This document shows, piece after piece, positions 56,537-64,000 of a stretch of DNA of 64,000 nucleotides. How positions within the stretch are numbered: position 1 is the stretch's first letter; every line of letters begins with the position of its first letter. A model generated the notes under the pieces. It searched no databases, was not told where the DNA came from, and saw nothing but the letters and a program-made list of their open reading frames with translations. The stretch lies in contig RQOL01000532.1 in the NCBI GenBank assembly GCA_013076295.1, forward strand, positions 3,720,001 to 3,784,000, read 5' to 3'. The DNA is from Sanderia malayensis. Its lineage: Eukaryota; Cnidaria; Scyphozoa; Semaeostomeae; Pelagiidae. The position numbers were made by a program, and so were the translations under genes.

Positions 56537-59500
56537 CGACTCTGATCCACACTTGAAAGATCATGTTCCTCCTAGTTCGATTTCCAGGTTTTTGTCATTC
56601 CAAAAAGGATCACAAGACTCGTAAGTTGAATTTTTTGTAACAAATTAAAGTACCTTACCATCTGCCCTTTCTACGCCGGCCCTGATTTCGAAAGTCCCAA
56701 AATTTATTTTGACGCCAAAGGCCGTGTTTGACGCCACTCAAAGAGCAAATAAAGAAAACATTGATGTTTGATTCGGTTCAACAGTCTACATTGTTGGCCC
56801 TTTTTAGGCCCGTTGGCGAAAACTAACGCCATTTAGGGCTGGCGAAACAAAGGCCAATAAGGTGCCCACGCGAGTTTTCGAAATACTACTTTCGAAATGC
56901 TTGAGGCAGGAGTTTGAGATCGAGTCTCAAAGTGACCTGAAGCTCTGAATTTGATAGAAATAGATTCTGTGACAAGCATCTGCATCAGTTTGAAGCAATT
57001 ATTCGTCCATCTTGGAGTCCAAAGGTTGTGTAACGCGTAGCTGTATCTTTCAAGTGATGTTAAAAATGGACCACTGTTATACAAAAACATTGAATTGACA
57101 GGTATAGAATATAGTTGTTTTCAATTTTTTACTTTGGGTCATCCGTGTTCAACTGGAGATAGACGGACGCTTTTCTGATTGGAGTACAAAGACGTAGCCA
57201 AAGGGAGGGAGCCAAGGAGCCAGACCCTCAGTTTTCATTTTTTATTGGACTCACTTTCCACTCCTCTGCTCTTTTATCGTTTAGCTTTCAGGTTTAGGGA
57301 AACGGCTCCCTCTTTTATAATACCTGGCTTCGTCCATGTTGGAGTGATGGCTTCCAGTTTTCTCATTTTTGCTGCCATCTATGACATGTTTTGCGACAAT
57401 ACCCCGCCAAACAAAGTGTGCCGCTATGAGAACATGAGGATTTAGCACATCCCCAGGATGAAACTTATCGGCGATCTTATCCTGTTCAATAGGTGGATTT
57501 CTCGGCTCTGACTGAGTAGCGCTCTGGTGTGACGCGTGCTCTCGTATTCTCCTTGACTCACATCTCGACATGACACTCTCCAAAGTCTCATGGTCGTGCG
57601 CTGAGCTTCTTTGTTGCGCGCGCTGTTGTTTATGGCAACATTTTCTTACAGCTTTGCGGTCAGAACATGTAGCAGCTATTCCTTATTGGTAAGCTTGAAA
57701 ACATGGAACGTGGAGCCTCTGGATGAACATTGGAATTGAATGAAATTGTAGTCAAATCCCGACTTGGCAACCCTTCAATTAACGATATCTCACAAATGAT
57801 CAACGAGAACTCCTCAAAATACTTCATAAAACAAAGTTACTCTTTAAACCAGTTGCTCAGAACTTGACCCTTAATCCAGGCAGCTCTTTAGCTAATTACT
57901 GATGTAGTGTTGTTTGTTTTTTTATTCAGGAGTGAGAATACTGTAAGGGCAAAGCAAGCTGAGGATTTTCTGAACTGTCAAGCTAAAGAAGATTGACATA
58001 GTCCAAGAATCGCCCTCAACACATTCAAGGAAATGACTATTCATGCTCATTGGATTAACAAGTTCGTTTCCTTCTACTCTTACACACATTCCAGTTTTGA
58101 ATTCCATGTTTTCCATAGGGCCTCGTTGAGTAATGGTTTAATTTGTTGCAGGTGAGAGTTTCTTTATGCTCGGTTGATGGTTTCAACTAGATTGTAGTAC
58201 ACCTGTCTATACACAGCATCAACACACTCGATATTATCTATAGACATGTTCTAGAGCACCTTTTCAGAGCAAGTGTTGTTTTACTACCGTGTATCAAAGT
58301 AGCATACGCCTGTTCAGGAGATAAGACAGCCACAAGAAACTAAAGCCAAACGGACTGGATCTCATCAGAAAAAGGTCAACTAAACTTTGAAATCGTCATC
58401 AGCATCGTAAAGAAAAGAAAAGCACACAACAGCATCGTTTTGGAGTATCTTCTTTATGAGGTAAACACGTTTTTATAAGAATACCTCAACTTTCGCTGAG
58501 CTTCAATATTTTCCATTGTTATTCTTAAATTTCCACCGTTATTTGGCAGTTTTGAGAATCGTTTTCCTTATAAACGTTATTATTAAAAACAAGACAGTGT
58601 GCATGTCCTCAATCAAGTGTGACCAACTTCCCAATTCAATATTTAATGACATATCGATTCTCGATGCAATGTCAATTATCCGAACTAAAATCGTACATGC
58701 CTCCGTATTTAAAGTCAATGTAACATTACAACTTTGTCTACGGGTGCATCAAGAGACTTTAAGACTTTCGTTTACGGGAATATTAATAAGCCCAAGCGAA
58801 ACCAATTTAAGACAGTACATGCTGGCGACTTTTCTGTTTTTTTTCTGTAATATAGCATATTTATATGAAGCTGGCCGTAGTCTCCTTTAGCAGTAACGGC
58901 CCGATGCGCACGCTTTTTTTCACGCAAAATCTCACACGGATTTTTCATTCCTCAGTCAATAGAAAGAAATATAATGCCTTTTGACAAGGATAGAATACAA
59001 AACTATTGTTTTCAGCCAACTCTTGCGTGATTGAAGTTTGCAACACTTTATCGGAGATTTTATCAATACTACCTTCCGTTTCTTGCAAATTCGGCATCAC
59101 TGTATTTTTCTGTTACACCACACTGGAAAGATGTTCTTAAATCATCCTTCCTATTGTGTCCCTCCCATTTTTCTATCTTCTTAAAGTGTCGCTTTATGCG
59201 CGCTTCCCACCGCAGATTCTTCGGCCTCTGAACATTGCTTGATAATTTCCTAACAATTATCTTCTTCCCACCACAAAATTACCTGTTCCTCCCACGCTTG
59301 TTTCTAAATGACGAATAATATTCAGGAAATAAGCTATATATTTAGCGATTGTACCATTAATTTTCTTATTTGACCTTGGACTGAGTTATTCTTTCCAGCT
59401 AATAGCATTTGCTTTTTCCAGGAATATCTTTAGCGTGGGATTTTTTATTTACGTTGACATTCTCACATCATTGAGCAGCCCCGTGGGAATCCCATGCGGT

Positions 59501-60582
59501 CTTTATGGTAATATTGCGATATATTTTCTATCCCCAGGGTTTGATGAAAACAAATAATTCCTGTACGTTGTCCTCTTGTCCTTCACTTTGTTTGCGATTA
59601 TATGCGAGCATAGAAATATACAGCAGTCTATTCACAGCTTTCGAGAATGTTGCAATTGTTTCTGACGTCATGCATACCGCATTCTGTTCAGACCGCGATT
59701 CGGGTGATTGCTTTATTCTCAGTCTTTGTATCATTTTGTCTTGCAGAGAAAGGTTCCCTTCATTGCATCAGTGTTGCATGCAACATCAAGCAGCTGTACT
59801 ACAACAATACTGAAATTTACTATTTACAGTAAACGATTTATTTGGTAAGTTTTTTAGCAACACTTGCTTCACGTATATTTGTATTATTTTCTTTAGCGTT
59901 TGATTTGACGGACAACCATAGCGAAATTTTTGCAATGATAAACCAAGCTGTTTCTTTGAATATTTTCCCCAGTACTTTCCATTTTGTGACGTGTTTAGAC
60001 TCTTTAAAACTAGAAGTAGCGAATCGTTAGTAAGTGCGCGCATACCTATGTTTGTAATGTTTACCCAGCGACGAACTCAGACGAAACCATAGTGTCGAGT
60101 TATTTTCAATCAAGTGATGTTATGATAGATAAGAAATGTTGGTTTTGATTAAAAATACTGGCGTTATCATTTTTAAGTTGCTCTGAGGTCATGAAATGAA
60201 TTAAAATGTTACTTTCACTGGGTAAACTTATTTGAATTTTTATAACAGCCCCAAAAACAGAATTCCTAACGTCCTAAATATTTTTTGATTGCTTGAACTA
60301 AACAAGCAAGAAAACAAGAGCTTGCCCATTACTGAAGGCTTGTAACAATTTTCCAGCCAAACAAAAACCAACGCGAACATTAAAAACTGTGTCCATGATT
60401 CCCAGTGGATTATACGAATAACAAGAGGCCAGAAAGGAAAGCAAAGTAATTTATGCGCGGTCAGCCGAGGAAATTTTACCAAAGGAATTTCTTGTCAACC
60501 CCTTTTAGTTAAGCTCCCTATGGCGGAGCCGCTGAAATCCATTGAAGGTTTTGTTTGCCCGAAAGCTGGCCTCTCACCACCA
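56537..60582. other. Intergenic region, no genes recognised
   Basis: Many short frames on both strands, none with motifs or credible splice structure. A donor-like GAG|GTAAAC lies at 58460. Nothing further can be supported. Confidence 0.4.
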
Positions 60583-60629
60583 GCCATCCAACATGCTGTA
60601 CTGCCATCACAACATATTGACCGAGCCGG

Positions 60630-60702
60630 TGACTGGGTTGGACTCGAACCTACGACCTTCGGCCTCTCACGCCGACGCCCTACCATCGGGCTATCCATTC
60701 AC
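60630..60702 (-). repeat. tRNA-derived sequence in left arm
   Basis: Read on the minus strand it shows a D stem GCCC/GGGC, an anticodon stem TCGGC/GCCGA with loop GTGAGAG (anticodon GAG after U33) and a T loop TTCGAGT. The acceptor stem does not pair over seven bases and the T stem has a mismatch. A pseudo-tRNA or SINE head is more likely than a working tRNA gene. Confidence 0.6.
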
Positions 60703-61623
60703 ACTTATATATAGGTGGTATGTTGTTTCATTCCTGCGCATGCGGGCTGACCTGCGCAGTACTATATACCTTGATAATCCCCTGGATTTTGCATGTGACA
60801 AGAAAATGGCCTAACTTCGATCTAAAATCGCTTTGAAGCTGACGATTCTCGTGGCTTTGGCATAAACGGCAATCAATACATTACTTCGCTGGCAAATACA
60901 GAGGAAAATGACACCAAATATTCCAATTCATGCACTTGAGACAATTGCTGCGTTTATTTGAGTTTATTCTGGGAAATGTGGGCTTTGAGTTTTCGATGAA
61001 AGCTAAAAGCAAATGGTGAACATTTAACATTAACAAAAACGCGATTCCAGCATCTTGCTCCAAACTATTGCACAGACTTATGCCCACAGTAGAGGGTATT
61101 TTCTGGGTTACCAAAATTTCAGTCTTCATAGCTTGCCGAGTACCTACCATATTGATGAATAGATCCAAATCAATGTCATATTCAACAGTAAATTGTCAAG
61201 AAGGTATGCTTATGAAGTGACGAAAAACGTTTATTTTCAGTTCATGAAGCTTTCGTGATGCTCAATTAAACGCAGCAATGTTCTCAAGTGCACGAATTAG
61301 AATATTTGGTGTCATTTTCCTGTGTATTTGCCAGCGAAGTAATGTATTGATTGCCATTTTTTTAAATAAGCTTGTCAATTATTTATGTCAAAGCCACGAG
61401 AATCGTCAGCGTCTGTTCACGAAGATCTTTTTAAGGTACAATCCCAAAATATGTTTATTTCAAAGCGATTTTAGATCGAAGTTAGGCCGTTTTTTTGGTC
61501 AAATGCATAACTCAGGGCATTATCCAGGTATATAGTACTGCCCAGCTCAGCCCGCATGCGCAGGAATGACGCGTCACGTGTTCTCAACTTCTATAAACTA
61601 GAACATACCACCTATATATAAAT

Positions 61624-61697
61624 GTGACTCGATAGCCCAATGGTAGGGCGTCAGCGTGAGAGGCCGAAGGTCGTGGGTTTGAGTCCAACCCAGTCAC
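61624..61697 (+). repeat. tRNA-derived sequence in right arm
   Basis: Same tRNA-like block as the left arm but with anticodon stem TCAGC/GCCGA (mismatch) and T loop TTTGAGT. It is therefore further decayed. Box B-like GGTTTGAGTCC remains. Confidence 0.6.
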
Positions 61698-61744
61698 CGG
61701 CTCGGTCAACATGTTGTGGTGGCAGTAGAGCATGTTGGACGGCT

Positions 61745-63323
61745 TCTTCCAGATTTTTATGTTATGGCTCGATAAAATCTGCTTCTATGTGTTGGTAGTC
61801 GCTTTGCTAACGTCATTATTATTTTTCTGTTTGTTATTTAACAATTTTTTTATCTCTTCCCTTGCATGAAACGAAGACTGTGTCCCCCCTAGTCTAAAAA
61901 TTTGCGTCATTTGACTAATAGGATCCGCGTCTTTACACATCCTGTTTTAGCTTTCCCAGAAGTCGGTACACGACATCAAATTTGCATTTAGGTCCTTTTT
62001 GTGAAAAAATCAACCTTTAACTTGTGTTATCTTCGTTAATAAATCAAATTCATTTTCTCGCGTCAAGTCACTGAATGATTGACAATAGCACATTTTTATT
62101 TTTATACAATGCAACGCGAATATTTCAATGGATCGATATTGTTCCTTTAACTGTAAAATGAAATCAATAATACTCTACATAAAGCACATGTTGTGGTTGC
62201 AATATTAGTTTATCAAGCATTGTTTGCCAAGGCGAGTGAATTCGTCGTTAAATGGTCAATGTTATCATGTAAGATACTGCAATAAATTACGTACACTTCC
62301 ATAAATCCAAATCTTGGACATTGGAAAGCTATTAAAGTATAAATAGTTTCTCGTGGAGTCAGTTTATTTGAAGAGCTTCCAATGATTTGCCAGGCCATTA
62401 CCTGCACGCAACCACCTTTGGTGAGTACCCATCAAACTATTTCTACATAACTTCGGACTCTGCATGTTTTTGCCTCAGTGTTTTCAGTTTTTTCTGATAC
62501 AGCACAGAAGATTACTTGACCAACTAACTGAGCGTGTGCCAAGTAAGATTATTGACCTAAAACTGGTGGTAAATAGTTTCCTAAAATGTCATCTCTAATT
62601 GACTTTGAGCAAATTTCAGTTCAGGCATAAACAGTGTTCTTGTTTTTGAAGTGTGTTTGAGCCGCTAAATGCCTTGTAGGGTGTGCCAAGTCAGGTTATT
62701 TACTAAAAAATGATGGTAGATAATTTGCTTAAGATTCATCTTACTTATTTTGAGCAAGTTTCAACCAGCATGGACGGTGTTTTTTCATCGCTTGAGAAAG
62801 GCATGCATGGAGCCTGCATAACTTCAATGGAACTCTGGTGTATAATAGCATAATACATGCTGCTGCGAAGCCGCATAATCTTTTGCATTTCACACCATAT
62901 TTATCTTCAAGACAGGCTCTCAATGGTCAACCATGCACGCAATGCACAGGTTGCAATTCTTTCAACTGTGTCCTTTCACATTATCCGCAATAGCTAGATT
63001 TGACTGTACATTCAATGAAACGTTTGACATTGAACAACACACACCGCAATTGTTAGAATAAGTGCCCACGGCGTTAATTGCATAATTTTAATTAGCTGTG
63101 GACTTGTGGTATAATGAGAAGGTATGGAGGATGGCGTTTTAAATGAGGCGCATATTATTTTGTTTATGACATCAAGAAGTATGACTAGAGGGGGCGTTAA
63201 AAGACTGGTCCGTATTGATACTCTATGATGCATCGCGACAAAAACAACTTTGATCCCTGAAAAAAACATGTTAAAAATTAACATTACTACACATTGATTT
63301 GATGCATATGTGATCCAATTTAT
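61745..63323. other. Intergenic region, no genes recognised
   Basis: AT-rich with short frames only. A near-duplicate passage occurs twice: GTGTGCCAAGTAAGATTATT near 62530 and GTGTGCCAAGTCAGGTTATT near 62682, each followed by similar text. Confidence 0.4.
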
Positions 63324-63522
63324 TGTTGAAGTTTTCCGAAATGAAAACACGAGTGTGAATAACAGCGATAGCGATATATATATAAACATAAAACTTACTC
63401 AACTTATAAAAACTGAACTTCCAGCATAAGATTAATTAACATAACAATAACATAACGGAAATGAATCAAACAATAGTGTTGTCAGTCAAACGTCTAGTTC
63501 GAGAGTGCAACTATTCTCAACA
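63324..63522 (-). repeat. LTR (199 bp) of a Ty1/copia element
   Basis: Read on the minus strand it begins TGTTGAGAATAG directly after a purine run GAAGAGGAG and ends AACTTCAACA. TGTTGA and TCAACA are the perfect 6-bp inverted ends expected of an LTR. The polyprotein stop codon lies inside its first bases. The flank before 63324 is TTTAT, and the matching duplication would be outside the window. Confidence 0.7.
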
Positions 63523-64000
63523 CTCCTCCTCACTCGTTGAACTTGAACATTTTTGCAGTCCTAGCATGTCTCTCAGTTTGAGAAATTGTGGGCTGTGCAG
63601 TCCTTTTGTGAAGAGATCAGCTAACATGTCTTCCGATTTACAAAACTTTAGCTTGATTTCACCTGATGCAACCTTTTCTCTGATGTAGTGATACTTTATG
63701 TCAATATGTTTCACTCTTCCATGGAATTGAGGATTTTTTGCTAAACATATTGCAGATTGATTGTCTTCAAGTATAGTCATAGGTTTTACCCCTGACTCGT
63801 TGAGGTTTGCGAGGAGTTCTTGCAACCAAATAGCCTCTTGTGCAGCATTTGTTAATGCGACGTATTCTGCTTCTGCTGTAGAGAGCGCTACGCAGCTCTG
63901 TTTTTTGCTATTCCAGCTGATAGCTGCCCCACCTAGCTTGAACACGTAGCCAGATGTCGACTTTCTATCACTTCGATCTCCTGCCCAATCAGCGTCGCTG
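63517..64000 (-). CDS. Ty1/copia polyprotein, RNase H end (cut by right edge)
   Basis: The frame is open from the right edge of the window to the stop at 63517. It begins [20 protein letters not shown], the conserved start of the copia RNase H domain. [28 protein letters not shown] and [13 protein letters not shown] follow, all standard. The remaining 30 residues ([20 protein letters not shown]) match the typical C-terminus. No frame break is seen. The rest of the element lies beyond base 64000. Confidence 0.95.
   Translation of the reverse strand, partial: SDADWAGDRSDRKSTSGYVFKLGGAAISWNSKKQSCVALSTAEAEYVALTNAAQEAIWLQELLANLNESGVKPMTILEDNQSAICLAKNPQFHGRVKHIDIKYHYIREKVASGEIKLKFCKSEDMLADLFTKGLHSPQFLKLRDMLGLQKCSSSTSEEEC

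Larger units (their letters stand above)
60583..61744. mobile_element. Foldback element with tRNA-like sequences in both arms
   Basis: The left arm (60583-60962) and right arm (61261-61744) are inverted copies. They share the outer segment CCATCCAACATGCT, a tRNA-like block, an ACCTATATATA tract, a CGCATGCGCAGGAATGA block and the inner CGCTTTGAAG and ATTACTTCGCTGGC blocks. The right arm has about 100 bp extra. The central 300 bp is not repeated. No coding potential. It may be two inverted copies of a tRNA-derived SINE or one foldback transposon. Confidence 0.75.

Noticed and set aside
60630..60702. Functional tRNA gene with anticodon GAG
   Set aside because: Acceptor stem does not pair, there is no long variable arm as needed for a leucine tRNA, and it is part of a repeated foldback element.
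1..64000. CRISPR arrays, bacterial operons, riboswitches or phage genes
   Set aside because: Genes are spliced eukaryotic ones. The only regular repeats are the minisatellite, the 16-bp array and transposon ends. No prokaryotic features were seen.

Overview
This window is eukaryotic and most likely from an early-branching marine invertebrate. An anthozoan cnidarian (coral or sea anemone) is my best guess. It is AT-rich. Its genes have animal-type exon/intron structure with GT-AG introns, recognisable animal orthologues sit close together, the intergenic space is full of short inverted-repeat transposons, and BEL/Pao and copia retroelements are present. I built the multi-exon models by hand, joining open frames at splice sites with matching phase and checking the products against remembered families. 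No search was run, so the organism call is inference.

Left end to 7.6 kb: the first two coding exons of a spermidine-synthase-like gene (minus strand, running off the left edge), a transposon-rich gap holding a 42-bp minisatellite, then an intronless C19orf44-like gene (minus). From 8.2 to 20.2 kb genes are compact: MFSD3-like transporter (+), TATDN2-like nuclease (-), LSM8 (+), a dithiol glutaredoxin (+) and a secreted M14 carboxypeptidase with B-type specificity (+). From 24.1 to 37.0 kb one large gene encodes a secreted or membrane-anchored protein with three CUB domains, a discoidin (F5/8C) domain, two divergent CUB domains and a hydrophobic C-terminus.

From 38.7 to 48.4 kb there is a fold-type II PLP-dependent dehydratase (+), then two tiny two-exon genes 81 bp apart that match the mitochondrial complex III assembly factors UQCC5 (SMIM4) and UQCC6 (C12orf73/BRAWNIN), then a 1416-codon single-exon gene of unknown function (-). 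The UQCC5-UQCC6 pair is the most interesting find. Two unlinked human genes of one pathway lie head to tail here, with no polyadenylation signal between them, which suggests a bicistronic transcript.

From 51.3 kb to the end the window is dominated by mobile DNA: a BEL/Pao LTR element with identical 227-bp LTRs and a perfect 5-bp target duplication but missing RNase H, a 1.2-kb foldback element with tRNA-like sequences in both arms, and the 3' end of a Ty1/copia element at the right edge. Several small TIR elements (hAT-like, pogo-like and others) are scattered through introns and gaps.
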